From: UBA965 sp040396955
GTDB taxonomy: Bacteria > Chloroflexota > Chloroflexia > Chloroflexales > Roseiflexaceae
Reading direction: 5' to 3'
NCBI GenBank assembly: GCA_040396955.1
Contig: JBBAWX010000006.1
Span: 78,063-142,062, forward strand
Length of the DNA: 64,000 bases
Position numbers and translations under genes: made by a program. The notes below the pieces were generated by a model. The model searched no databases, was not told the DNA's origin, and saw only the letters and a list, made by a program, of their open reading frames with translations. Every line of letters starts with the position of its first letter. Within the stretch, counting starts at the first letter, position 1. Shown one piece after another: positions 33,258-41,672 of the stretch.

Positions 33258-34442
33258 ATGAGTATACCATCACCATTTACCACGCATGCCGATATCATGG
33301 CTCACGAAGATGGGCGCACCAGTGGCGCCTACACCAAACGCGGTCTCGCCATTGTCCGCGGTCACGGCGCCACCCTGTGGGATGCCGATAATCGATGCTA
33401 CATCGATTGTGTGGGCGGTCAAGGATCGGCCAATTTGGGGCACGGCCACCCGGCCGTCGTGGCAGCCATCCAGGCACAGGCAGCGACGCTCATCCACTGC
33501 CCCGAAATTTTCCACAACGACCAACGGGCCGCCTACCTCACCGAGCTCGGTGCAGCCCTGCCAGAGGGGCTTGGTCGCATCTTTTTGTGTAATTCGGGCA
33601 CCGAGGCCGTGGAAGCAGCCCTCAAATTTGCACGCTTAATCACCGGCCGGAGTGCAGTGGTCGCCGCCATGCGTGGCTTTCATGGGCGCACCATGGGCGC
33701 GCTTTCGGCAACGTACGAACCCAAATACCGCGAGCCCTTTGAGCCTCTCATCCCCGGCGTCAGCCACGTGCCATTCAACAACGTGGCCAAGTTAGCCGCT
33801 GCCGTGAACACAGAAACCGCCGCCGTCATCCTTGAGCCGGTACAGGGCGAAGGCGGTGTACGCCCCGCCGATTCCGAGTTTTTGCGCGTAGCCGCCGATT
33901 TGTGTCGCACCCATGGCGCTCTGTTGCTCATCGACGAAGTCCAGACCGGCTTTGGGCGCACGGGCAGTCTCTTTGCGATTACGCAGTTTGGCATCACCCC
34001 CGATGTACTCATCATGGCCAAATCAATGGCCGGTGGCATCCCCATGGGCGCTATCGCCATGCATGAACGCTGGGGGGGATTTACTCCCTCGAGTCATGGC
34101 TCTACCTTCGGCGGCAATCCGCTCGCCTGCGCCGCCGCCCGGGCCACACTCAAAGCGCTACTCGATGACGATATCCCGGCCCAGGCAGCGCACAAAGGCG
34201 CGCACCTGATGCGCGAGCTCGCCGCACGCAACCTGAGCCATGTGCGTGAAATCCGCGGGCGTGGTCTGCTGATTGGCATTGAGCTCAAAGAACGTGTCCA
34301 ACCTACCCTTGCTACTCTCATGGAACGCGGTCTCCTTGCACTCCCTGCTGGCCCCAACGTACTTCGGCTGTTGCCACCACTCATCATCAGCGACGCCGAA
34401 ATCGACCAGGTCGTCGACATCGTGTCCCAGGTGCTGGCATGA
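33258..34442 (+). CDS. lysJ: LysJ, [LysW]-aminoadipate semialdehyde transaminase
   Basis: LysJ transfers an amino group from glutamate to LysW-bound aminoadipate semialdehyde, giving LysW-lysine. The 394-residue class III aminotransferase shows NSGTEAVEAALKFAR, the aromatic FHGRTMGALSAT, VILEPVQGEGGV, the LLIDEVQTGFGRTG motif with the cofactor Asp, and the PLP lysine K255 in IMAKSMAGGIP. GGAAGG precedes the ATG at 33258. It overlaps lysK by ATGA. ArgD-type acetylornithine aminotransferases are very similar; the linked lysK and lysW set favours LysJ. Confidence 0.92.
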   Translation: MSIPSPFTTHADIMAHEDGRTSGAYTKRGLAIVRGHGATLWDADNRCYIDCVGGQGSANLGHGHPAVVAAIQAQAATLIHCPEIFHNDQRAAYLTELGAALPEGLGRIFLCNSGTEAVEAALKFARLITGRSAVVAAMRGFHGRTMGALSATYEPKYREPFEPLIPGVSHVPFNNVAKLAAAVNTETAAVILEPVQGEGGVRPADSEFLRVAADLCRTHGALLLIDEVQTGFGRTGSLFAITQFGITPDVLIMAKSMAGGIPMGAIAMHERWGGFTPSSHGSTFGGNPLACAAARATLKALLDDDIPAQAAHKGAHLMRELAARNLSHVREIRGRGLLIGIELKERVQPTLATLMERGLLALPAGPNVLRLLPPLIISDAEIDQVVDIVSQVLA

Positions 34443-35506
34443 ACGATTACGCTGATGTGGAACTGCTTACTCGGGCCGTGCAGATTGACAGCCCCTCCAC
34501 ACACGAAGCCGAAGTCGCACAGTTCTTGGCAAGTGCCATGCACGATCGTGGCATCCCCAGCACCATTGACCGCGTCGGCAACGTGATTGGTCGCCTCGGC
34601 ACGCATGGCCCCGAGATTGCCCTCCTCGGGCACATCGACACAGCTCCCGGGCACGTGCCGGTGCGCATCCACGATGGCAAGCTCTACGGACGCGGCAGTG
34701 TCGATGCCAAAGGTCCTTTTGTCACATTCATCTGTGCTGCCACCCGATTGGCACAGCGGGGCGAGCTCCCCTTTCGCCTGACGCTGATTGGCGCCGTCGA
34801 AGAAGAGTACGCCACCTCGCGTGGGGCACACTTTGTGGCGCAACGCTCCCATCCCCAGGCCTGTATCATCGGTGAGCCGAGCGGCTGGGACCGCGTCACA
34901 CTCGGCTACAAAGGGCGCGTGCTCCTTACGGTGAGCACCAGTCAGCCGAGTGCGCATAGTGCTGGCCCAGAGCCCTCCGCACCAGAGCGGTGCATGGCGG
35001 TTTGGCACCGCATTCAGCACTACTGTGCCGATTTCAATGCCGCACGCCCACGCCTCTTCGACCAACTCATGCCCTCGTTGCGCCAGATCGCATCCCACAG
35101 CGATGGCATCACCGATACCGCTCACGCCACTGTTGGTCTGCGCCTCCCCGCAGATCTCTCGCCCCATGTAGTGATGCACCAGATTGGGGCCTTGGGCGAT
35201 GCACAGACCACCATGCTCTTTCGTGATGCCTGTGCGACCTGGCAATCACCACGCAACGATCCCTGCGCTACAGCACTCATCAGTAGCATTCGCCAACAGG
35301 GTGGGCAACCCGGCTATCTGCTCAAAACCGGCACCGCCGACATGAACGTCGTGGCCCCGCGCTGGCGCTGCCCCATCGTGGCCTACGGCCCCGGTGATTC
35401 TAGCCTCGATCATACTCCGGAGGAGCACATCGAGCTCGACGAATTCGCCCAAGCCATCGCCGTGCTGACACAGGCCCTGCCCGTGCTCGCAACTCGCCTC
35501 GGCTAA
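34439..35506 (+). CDS. lysK: LysK, [LysW]-lysine hydrolase
   Basis: LysK releases lysine from the LysW carrier, the last pathway step. The 355-residue M20-family metallopeptidase has the metal ligands in LLGHIDTAPG (H65, D67), GRGSVDAKGP (D89), and the catalytic Glu pair in GAVEEEYATSRGA (121-122), with a C-terminal KTGTADMNV block typical of LysK/ArgE-like carboxypeptidases. ATG 34439 lies within the lysJ stop. A GC-rich inverted repeat follows at 35515-35541. The upstream steps (homocitrate synthase and aconitase-like enzymes) are not in the window. Confidence 0.92.
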   Translation: MNDYADVELLTRAVQIDSPSTHEAEVAQFLASAMHDRGIPSTIDRVGNVIGRLGTHGPEIALLGHIDTAPGHVPVRIHDGKLYGRGSVDAKGPFVTFICAATRLAQRGELPFRLTLIGAVEEEYATSRGAHFVAQRSHPQACIIGEPSGWDRVTLGYKGRVLLTVSTSQPSAHSAGPEPSAPERCMAVWHRIQHYCADFNAARPRLFDQLMPSLRQIASHSDGITDTAHATVGLRLPADLSPHVVMHQIGALGDAQTTMLFRDACATWQSPRNDPCATALISSIRQQGGQPGYLLKTGTADMNVVAPRWRCPIVAYGPGDSSLDHTPEEHIELDEFAQAIAVLTQALPVLATRLG

Positions 35507-35514
35507 CACGCCAC

Positions 35515-35541
35515 CCCCCACTGATAGCAAGGCAGTGGGGG
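35515..35541. terminator. GC-rich inverted repeat after lysK
   Basis: CCCCCACTG (35515-35523) pairs with CAGTGGGGG (35533-35541) over nine bases with a nine-base loop. It sits between two convergent genes and has no T-run on either strand, so it may be a bidirectional weak terminator or an mRNA 3' end stabiliser. Confidence 0.5.
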
Positions 35542-35560
35542 AGGGCACCGATGAGTCACG

Positions 35561-35866
35561 CTACCAGGCGTAGACGATGACCCCCAGCATGATCAACACA
35601 AAATACTTCCACTGCGACCGGGCTACCGCTTCATCAAAAAACATCCAGCCAAATACCGGCGCAATAATATACGACAAAGACGAGCCAATGTAGACCATGC
35701 CAACCCCCAAATCACGGGCAGCCAACATGGTACACGGCACCGCCAAACAAAACAGTGTCAAGCCGATAATCAACCACTTCAGCGCTTTGTGAGTGCTGTA
35801 GCGCTTATAAAACAACTGCCCGAGCACCGCAAAAAGCACGCTCCCCAAGAGAAAAATCCATGCCAT
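35561..35866 (-). CDS. Small SMR/EamA-like membrane protein (ArnE/ArnF-like partner 2)
   Basis: This 101-residue protein has four membrane helices and the size and pattern of small multidrug resistance or ArnE/ArnF proteins (start MAWIFLLGSVLFAVLGQLFY, end YFVLIMLGVIVY). It lies 12 bases after a second small four-helix protein and both follow an ArnT-like glycosyltransferase. In enteric bacteria ArnE and ArnF form the flippase that delivers undecaprenyl-phosphate aminoarabinose to ArnT, so a similar lipid-sugar flippase is likely here. Sequence similarity to ArnE/F itself could not be tested. Confidence 0.7.
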   Translation of the reverse strand: MAWIFLLGSVLFAVLGQLFYKRYSTHKALKWLIIGLTLFCLAVPCTMLAARDLGVGMVYIGSSLSYIIAPVFGWMFFDEAVARSQWKYFVLIMLGVIVYAW

Positions 35867-35878
35867 GTGCGTTCCTCC

Positions 35879-36262
35879 TTATGCTTCGCGCACCAGCGAT
35901 ACGACACCAAGCACCACCAAGGCGACGCCAACAAGGTGTTGCATGGTGACCGGCTCACCATAGTAGTACGACAACGCAACAATGCTGGGGAAAAGCAAGG
36001 CTGATGAGGCATAGGCAATTCCAAGCGGATAGCGTTTGTGAATAATCCCCCATACCACGAAACGGCCCACATTCAGCGCCAAAACCGCCACGTATACCGC
36101 CCCAATGACGATAATTTCGTGGAGCGCATAACTCGTCGAAAACTTCACAAGCCCTGCGATTACCAGTTGAATAACAATGTTGATGGCGGTTAGTCCGACC
36201 AGTACCGCTTTGCCACGCGGCGTTGATACCAGAGAAATGTCGGGTGATGATGGTGTTTGCAT
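35879..36262 (-). CDS. Small SMR/EamA-like membrane protein (ArnE/ArnF-like partner 1)
   Basis: The 127-residue protein has four hydrophobic helices after a 20-residue hydrophilic N-terminus. The last helix ends in HLVGVALVVLGVVSLV, and the loop YYYGEPVTMQH recalls the conserved acidic loop of EamA half-transporters. It begins 3 bases after the glycosyltransferase stop and is followed 12 bases later by the other small protein. The pair most likely forms a heterodimeric lipid-linked sugar flippase; this is inferred from gene order and size. Confidence 0.7.
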   Translation of the reverse strand: MQTPSSPDISLVSTPRGKAVLVGLTAINIVIQLVIAGLVKFSTSYALHEIIVIGAVYVAVLALNVGRFVVWGIIHKRYPLGIAYASSALLFPSIVALSYYYGEPVTMQHLVGVALVVLGVVSLVREA

Positions 36263-36265
36263 GAT

Positions 36266-37837
36266 TTATTTGCGGCGCTCCATAATCATGTAGCCAGGCA
36301 AAAGTGTAAAATTGGGCACAGGCCGATACTGCTCACGCAGGTACTCGTACATCATACTATGGGTATTGCGAAAGCGCCGCTCTTCCGCACCGTCGAGCCC
36401 CTCTTTTTTTAGCAAGACTGCGGCTGGCTTTGCGTCTTCGAGACGCTCAATTTCACGTTGCTGAAAGGCCTCATCTCGTGGCCAAATGGCGTATATCTCC
36501 CATACCGGCGAACGCGTATTGAGGATGGAATAGGCTCCTGGCCAAAACGGCGCAATGTAGACATGCCCACCTGGCTGCAAATACTGATCACCGAAGTGCT
36601 GGATGAGGTCGATTTCATCGGCGACAACTCCTGGTATAGAAATGTCGTCGTCATTGATACGCACCACCCGACATTCCACCGTGTACCGACATTCCCACCA
36701 TGGCTGCGCTGGCACCATCACCAACACACTCACCACCACGATCCCACTCAAGGCCAGCCAACGCCGCCAGCGGTGCCAATCCACCGCCAATGCGATCCAG
36801 GCCAACACCACCAACAATACACCCTGAGTAAGATGCGCTAAATCGGCCCGCGACAACACATATGTGATATAGGGAGGGATCATGCCCACACTGGCCAATA
36901 CGATGGGATTGGGGGCCACACGTTGCCAACTCCGCCACCACAACCACCCAAGCCAGATGGGGCCAGCAATGACAAAGCCCGTAAACAATAATCCGACCAA
37001 CCAGCCATAGGCATTGTCAACCCATGCCACACTCCACACCCATGGATACGGCAGCGGAATATTGGCCGTTTCACGTTGCCAAAAACCAACCACCATGTGC
37101 TCCCAGTATTGAGCGCCGAACGCCGGCTGTGCCATAGCAAATCCGAGCAATGGCAAAACACCAATGCCCACTCCGACAATTCCGTCACAGAACCACACCA
37201 CCACCTGCCGCCAATCACGCCGGCGTAACAGCCACGAAACGGCCACCACAAGCATGCCAAAGACAAAAAAAGCGACATGCTTGCGCATGTCACCGACCAA
37301 AATGGTAGCCAACCCGTAGAGGATGCCCATCCCCAATACAAAACCAGTCCAGTGAGCGTACCGTTGCATGACGGTCAGTGCGGCGACAGCGACGACCACA
37401 ATCATCATATCGGGCATACGGTAGGCGGGCCATGCCCACAACGAGATGACCAGCGATACAATCGGGATAGCCCAGAGTGACAACGCAGTGCGGCGAAACA
37501 GCAACAGCGCACTCATCAGCACCACGATCTGCATGGTGGCAAGACCAAAGCGCAAGGCGAGGAGCCCCGTGTCGCCCCATGCCACCATCCCGAGCGCCAA
37601 CCAGAGATAACGACCAACATCGTACGCAAAAAAATCACGAATCGGTACATCCCCCTGCAGAATGCGTTGTACACCGTACCAGAGAAATCCCTCATCCCAC
37701 AACGAAAATCCCGTTGCTCCTTGAAGCACAAACATCCACCAGGTCACCAAACCGCTGACCCCGATACTTGTCCCCCACCACACTCGGCGTTGGAATCGTT
37801 GCTGTATCAATGCACTTCTTCCCGTGTCGTAATGCAT
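36266..37837 (-). CDS. ArnT/GT39-like membrane glycosyltransferase
   Basis: The 523-residue protein has about twelve membrane helices followed by a soluble C-terminal region of about 130 residues. The first extracytoplasmic loop carries the acidic motif LWDEGFLWYGVQRILQGD and the PIRDFFAYDVGRY segment, as in GT-C fold enzymes of the ArnT/PMT group. It should transfer a sugar from a polyprenyl phosphate to an acceptor outside the membrane. Two small SMR-like proteins follow within 16 bases. A promoter with a downstream hairpin lies upstream at 37937-37858. The acceptor is unknown. Confidence 0.77.
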   Translation of the reverse strand: MHYDTGRSALIQQRFQRRVWWGTSIGVSGLVTWWMFVLQGATGFSLWDEGFLWYGVQRILQGDVPIRDFFAYDVGRYLWLALGMVAWGDTGLLALRFGLATMQIVVLMSALLLFRRTALSLWAIPIVSLVISLWAWPAYRMPDMMIVVVAVAALTVMQRYAHWTGFVLGMGILYGLATILVGDMRKHVAFFVFGMLVVAVSWLLRRRDWRQVVVWFCDGIVGVGIGVLPLLGFAMAQPAFGAQYWEHMVVGFWQRETANIPLPYPWVWSVAWVDNAYGWLVGLLFTGFVIAGPIWLGWLWWRSWQRVAPNPIVLASVGMIPPYITYVLSRADLAHLTQGVLLVVLAWIALAVDWHRWRRWLALSGIVVVSVLVMVPAQPWWECRYTVECRVVRINDDDISIPGVVADEIDLIQHFGDQYLQPGGHVYIAPFWPGAYSILNTRSPVWEIYAIWPRDEAFQQREIERLEDAKPAAVLLKKEGLDGAEERRFRNTHSMMYEYLREQYRPVPNFTLLPGYMIMERRK

Positions 37838-37857
37838 AGAGATGCGCTACGACACAC

Positions 37858-37937
37858 AAAAGCCTGCGGTCTCCTGCAGGCACGGTCTTTGTCCCTCTTA
37901 TTGTGCACAGCATACCAAATATTTCACACAATCACAA
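37858..37937 (-). promoter_or_regulatory. Promoter followed by a terminator-like hairpin before the ArnT-like operon
   Basis: On the minus strand TTGTGA (37937-37932) and TATGCT (37914-37909) are 17 bases apart, and TGG before the -10 makes it an extended -10. Downstream, GCCTGC (37881-37876) and GCAGGC (37867-37862) form a hairpin followed by TTTT, 25 bases before the ATG at 37837. It could terminate the upstream gene or act as a leader attenuator. Confidence 0.5.
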
Positions 37938-37949
37938 CAATTTCTTGAT

Positions 37950-39572
37950 CTAGGGCACACATGTAACTTGATAGACGACAATCGTCGCCCCACGCCAAAT
38001 CGGATGAGATTTCATAGTGGCAGCATGATGATCACGGCAGTACTGTTCCAACCATGGGAGCATGAAGGGTTGCGCAATCACGGCCAGCCCAGTGGTCGAA
38101 CGCAACGCCGCATCGATGTCAAACCCCCGTCGCACTTCCTCATACGCCACCGATGTCGGCTGAATCGCCGCCAGCGACAACGAATAGATGGGCACATGCA
38201 CCACATCATCGCGCAGTTGCCGAATCGGATACACCATTTCATACTCCAGTGCACCGCCCCATACCACTATCGGGCGGATTGAGATTTCATGGAGGTCATA
38301 CCACAACGCCGCCCCATGGGCAGTATATGTCTGCGAACGCTTGGTGATTTGCGGGAGACCGTGCCACATCCCCAATGCGATACAGAGCACCAACACCCCT
38401 TGCATCCAGCGGCGTTGCGCCCATGTAGTCGTTGGTATTACGACCAACACCAAAAACACGCCCGTTACCAACAATGGATAGACCACGCGCCCAGGTGCAA
38501 CACGCCCCAAGAGACCGAGGCCTATCACTCCCACAATCAAGGCGGCAAATACCGCCCACGACTGCGGTTGGCGACACATCATCACCAATCCGAGCCCCGT
38601 ACACAACAACCATGGGGCAACCGCCACCAGCATGCGCACATTCTGCGTAATGATGACCGGAGCCACTGCCCAGTCAAATCGGGGCAACACCGCAATAATG
38701 GCACGTAACGCATCCACATCCATCAACGGCCCCGGAATCAAAAACCGACTCCGAATCAATTGCATGTCGTTGGCATACCATCCCTGGGTCGCCAAAACCT
38801 GCGGATACTGCTCAAAGTACAACGCCGCATTGTTGTTGAAAATCGGCTGGTAGAGGCGGTACAAGGTCTCAAACTGGCGTAATTCGGGGGTCAACTGGTA
38901 CGCCCACCAGTTGATAATCAAGGAACCCAGCATGCACCCTAGCAGACCTACGCCCACCCAGCGCAAACGCCGATCCGCCCAAAACCGGCGCCACGGCAAC
39001 CATGGCACCACACACATCACCACAGCCAACCAGCCAAATGTACGCACCCACATCCCCGTCACACCAAACACCACCACAACCACCAACAGCCATGGTGTCG
39101 GTCGTACCAGGTACTGCCGGATGGCAAGGACCATAACCAATGACAATAATATTGCATGCACGGTGAACTGTGGGAACAGCAACGACTCCACCACGACTGC
39201 AACCACCAGCACCAGCACCAGCCATGCGGGGGCCGCACTGCGTAAGCCGAAGTACGTCAATCCCCAGGTATATGCCAACATGATGAGCACGGTCACCCAA
39301 GCATAGGCGTAGAGGTGATTGATGCTCGGTAATTGAAAGAGTATCCAACCCCAGATTACATTCGAATACACAATAAACGGGCTCGCCTCGGCATATTGAC
39401 CGAAGCCATGCACCCGCATGGCCATGCCCACATCATCGTTGGTGGCGTACATCGGCTCAAACCATCGAAACGCCCCCCACACCAACGCAAGACTCCATCC
39501 TGACGCCAACCAAAATCGCCAGGAGGTGATTATCGTTTGTTTCAACCACAAAATCGGGGCAGTTACTCGCAT
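37950..39572 (-). CDS. Large membrane protein, probable GT-C glycosyltransferase
   Basis: This 540-residue protein has about eleven to thirteen membrane helices and no recognised family motif beyond a possible GT-C pattern: an acidic first loop (YATNDDVGMAM) and a C-terminal soluble region from about residue 415. The NDD in the first loop resembles the metal-binding acidic pair of PMT-like enzymes. It was not matched to a named family. ATG 39572 lies 35 bases after an extended -10 promoter; an in-frame alternative start seven codons earlier is less likely. It precedes the ArnT-like operon and may share its glycan pathway. Confidence 0.65.
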   Translation of the reverse strand: MRVTAPILWLKQTIITSWRFWLASGWSLALVWGAFRWFEPMYATNDDVGMAMRVHGFGQYAEASPFIVYSNVIWGWILFQLPSINHLYAYAWVTVLIMLAYTWGLTYFGLRSAAPAWLVLVLVVAVVVESLLFPQFTVHAILLSLVMVLAIRQYLVRPTPWLLVVVVVFGVTGMWVRTFGWLAVVMCVVPWLPWRRFWADRRLRWVGVGLLGCMLGSLIINWWAYQLTPELRQFETLYRLYQPIFNNNAALYFEQYPQVLATQGWYANDMQLIRSRFLIPGPLMDVDALRAIIAVLPRFDWAVAPVIITQNVRMLVAVAPWLLCTGLGLVMMCRQPQSWAVFAALIVGVIGLGLLGRVAPGRVVYPLLVTGVFLVLVVIPTTTWAQRRWMQGVLVLCIALGMWHGLPQITKRSQTYTAHGAALWYDLHEISIRPIVVWGGALEYEMVYPIRQLRDDVVHVPIYSLSLAAIQPTSVAYEEVRRGFDIDAALRSTTGLAVIAQPFMLPWLEQYCRDHHAATMKSHPIWRGATIVVYQVTCVP

Positions 39573-39613
39573 ACCACGCAGACTCTCTCGCAATCACATC
39601 CCACGTCTGCGTC

Positions 39614-39622
39614 AGTATAGCA
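39614..39622 (-). promoter_or_regulatory. Extended -10 promoter of the 540-residue membrane protein gene
   Basis: TGcTATACT on the minus strand matches the extended -10 consensus, with transcription expected near 39607. There is no good -35. Confidence 0.5.
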
Positions 39623-39628
39623 TAGCCA

Positions 39629-40462
39629 CTATTGGCCACCCCACAGATCGAGGCGCTCCCCCAACTGCAACACCCGATACGGCTGACGAATATCACGGGC
39701 ACACTGTTCGAAATAATCCGGTGAGACCGTATTAAAGGCAAACATGTCGTAATGACATGGCACCACCACTCCCATGCCCACCTGATTTGCCAACATCACT
39801 GCCTCTCGGCCATCGAGGTTGCCAGCCACGCGCCGCTCGGGCACATTGCCGTTGATGGGCAACAAACCACAATCAATCTGCCACCGACCCAGCTCTGCCA
39901 CCAATTCCGGATACCACAACGTATCACCGCTGTGGTAGATGGTTACACCACCCACTTCAATCACCAACCCAATATAACGCTCATGACCGTGAGCATCGGT
40001 TTCACGCGCGTTGTGGGCTGCTGGCACCACATGCAAACGAAACGGCCCGTGTTGCCACGGCGTACCACGGCGTAGCCCTACAATCGGTATTCCCGCCCCA
40101 AGACGCTCTCGGGCAACATCTACGTTTGCCGCACTACACGCGAGTGGCACGCCACCGAGTGGCACAATCGTCTCTGCATCAAGGTGATCGGTGTGATTGT
40201 GACTCGAGGTCACCAACGACACCATCGACAGCAACGCCGGATCAATCACGCGCACACTGATGCGCTCGTGTGGTTTATCGGTGGCGGCGTATTTATGGGT
40301 CAGCGAATCCGACAAATACGGGTCCACCGCAATACACACTCCGGCAAAGTGGATGAGGTAGCCACTCTGCCCCAACCACCACAACGACACCCCGTATTGC
40401 CGCGCCATGGTTGCCCGTATATCTGCAAGCAACACCTCATCACGCTGCAACGGCACAATCAT
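39629..40462 (-). CDS. MBL-fold metallo-hydrolase (UlaG-like)
   Basis: The 277-residue protein is a metallo-beta-lactamase-fold hydrolase. The metal motif is SSHNHTDHLD, with further ligands in VVPAAHNARE, YHSGDTLW and VPCHYDMF. It resembles UlaG-type lactonases (L-ascorbate 6-phosphate lactonase), which act on sugar lactones. Its ATG overlaps the stop of the preceding oxidoreductase gene (ATGA), which may produce such a lactone. It is the last gene of the operon from 48566. The reaction is inferred from family and context. Confidence 0.78.
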   Translation of the reverse strand: MIVPLQRDEVLLADIRATMARQYGVSLWWLGQSGYLIHFAGVCIAVDPYLSDSLTHKYAATDKPHERISVRVIDPALLSMVSLVTSSHNHTDHLDAETIVPLGGVPLACSAANVDVARERLGAGIPIVGLRRGTPWQHGPFRLHVVPAAHNARETDAHGHERYIGLVIEVGGVTIYHSGDTLWYPELVAELGRWQIDCGLLPINGNVPERRVAGNLDGREAVMLANQVGMGVVVPCHYDMFAFNTVSPDYFEQCARDIRQPYRVLQLGERLDLWGGQ

Positions 40463-41655
40463 CGGCTCACCCGTTGCTCAAGGGCACCCGTCTGCTTATG
40501 GCGTAGAATCAGCTTTTTGGCACCATCGGGCATCAATTCTTCTTTGATCAACAAGTAGTGCTCATCAAAATCACGCCGTACCGACACATGAGGCACGCCC
40601 TCGCGGCCCCGCCACTCTTGGAGGAGGACCGGCTCCCAACGCTTTGATTGCATCGACGCATAGGCCGCATCCATAATCGCATTGACCACGTAGCCGTCAT
40701 AAAACGTCTCCATGGGGGCGCGGCCCGCATCGTGCGCATCGAGCATGTCTTGGAACATGGCGGTATAGCCCAATGCTGCCACTTCATCGCCAACCGGGAA
40801 GAGCCAGCCGCGGTCACTTTCGGCCTTCTCTGCCACATACCCGTTTTGCCCGTTTGCAGTAAACATCTCGAACCCGGTACGCAGCCAGTGATTGAGCCAA
40901 ATGGTGCCCTCGGTACCCGCCACCTCATCGCGCAAATCCATGCCGCCGCGGAATGACCAACTGACTTCAAACTGCCCCATGGCGCCGTTTTCGTAGCGCA
41001 CCATGCCCACCGCATGATCTTCGGCCTCGATGGGGTGCACCTGGGTGTCAGCCCAGCACATCACCTCGACGGGGCGAATGTCTTTGCCGATGAAATTACG
41101 CGCGATTTCGATGCAGTGGCAGCCCATGTCGATGATGGCACCGCCTCCCGATTGCGCTTTATCCCAAAACCAAGCGCTATGCGGCCCAGGGTGTGTCTCG
41201 CGCGAACGCGCCCACAACACCGTGCCCACGGCCCCGGCCTGCACCGACGCCAGTGCTTTCAGCGTTTTCGGGGTATAACACAAATCCTCCAGATACCCGT
41301 GAAACACGCCGGCTTGCTCCACGGCTTGGAGCATCCGGTAGGCCTCTGCAGCCGTACGCCCCAACGGCTTGGTGCACAAGATGCCCTTGCCTGCGGCCAC
41401 GGCAGCCATGACGGCTTCTTCGTGCAGGTGATTGGGCAAACCGATGACCACCAATTCGGTCGTCGGGTCGTTGATGGCCGCCAGCATGTCGGTGGTGGCA
41501 TGCGGCACGTTGAATTCTTGGGCAAATGCAGCCACACTGGCCGGATTGCGGGAATAGACCGCAGTCACCCGATCACGGCTCCGCCCACTTTGGAGCGTCA
41601 GCGTATAAAATCGCCCGATAAGGCCCGTACCAAGCATTGTGATGTTCATCTGCAT
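40459..41655 (-). CDS. Gfo/Idh/MocA-family oxidoreductase (copy 1)
   Basis: This 398-residue NAD(P)-dependent dehydrogenase has the Rossmann motif MLGTGLIGRFYT and the catalytic-site lysine in CTKPLGR, with a C-terminal alpha/beta domain and a GAIIDMGCHCIEIARNF active-site helix. Relatives oxidise myo-inositol, glucose, glucose-6-phosphate or other sugars. The extended C-terminus (about 40 residues after HVSVRRDFDEHY) is longer than in the two other copies nearby. AAGGAG precedes the ATG at 41655; a second ATG is two codons later. It overlaps the UlaG-like gene. Confidence 0.87.
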   Translation of the reverse strand: MQMNITMLGTGLIGRFYTLTLQSGRSRDRVTAVYSRNPASVAAFAQEFNVPHATTDMLAAINDPTTELVVIGLPNHLHEEAVMAAVAAGKGILCTKPLGRTAAEAYRMLQAVEQAGVFHGYLEDLCYTPKTLKALASVQAGAVGTVLWARSRETHPGPHSAWFWDKAQSGGGAIIDMGCHCIEIARNFIGKDIRPVEVMCWADTQVHPIEAEDHAVGMVRYENGAMGQFEVSWSFRGGMDLRDEVAGTEGTIWLNHWLRTGFEMFTANGQNGYVAEKAESDRGWLFPVGDEVAALGYTAMFQDMLDAHDAGRAPMETFYDGYVVNAIMDAAYASMQSKRWEPVLLQEWRGREGVPHVSVRRDFDEHYLLIKEELMPDGAKKLILRHKQTGALEQRVSR

Positions 41656-41672
41656 TCTTCTCCTTTCACCGG

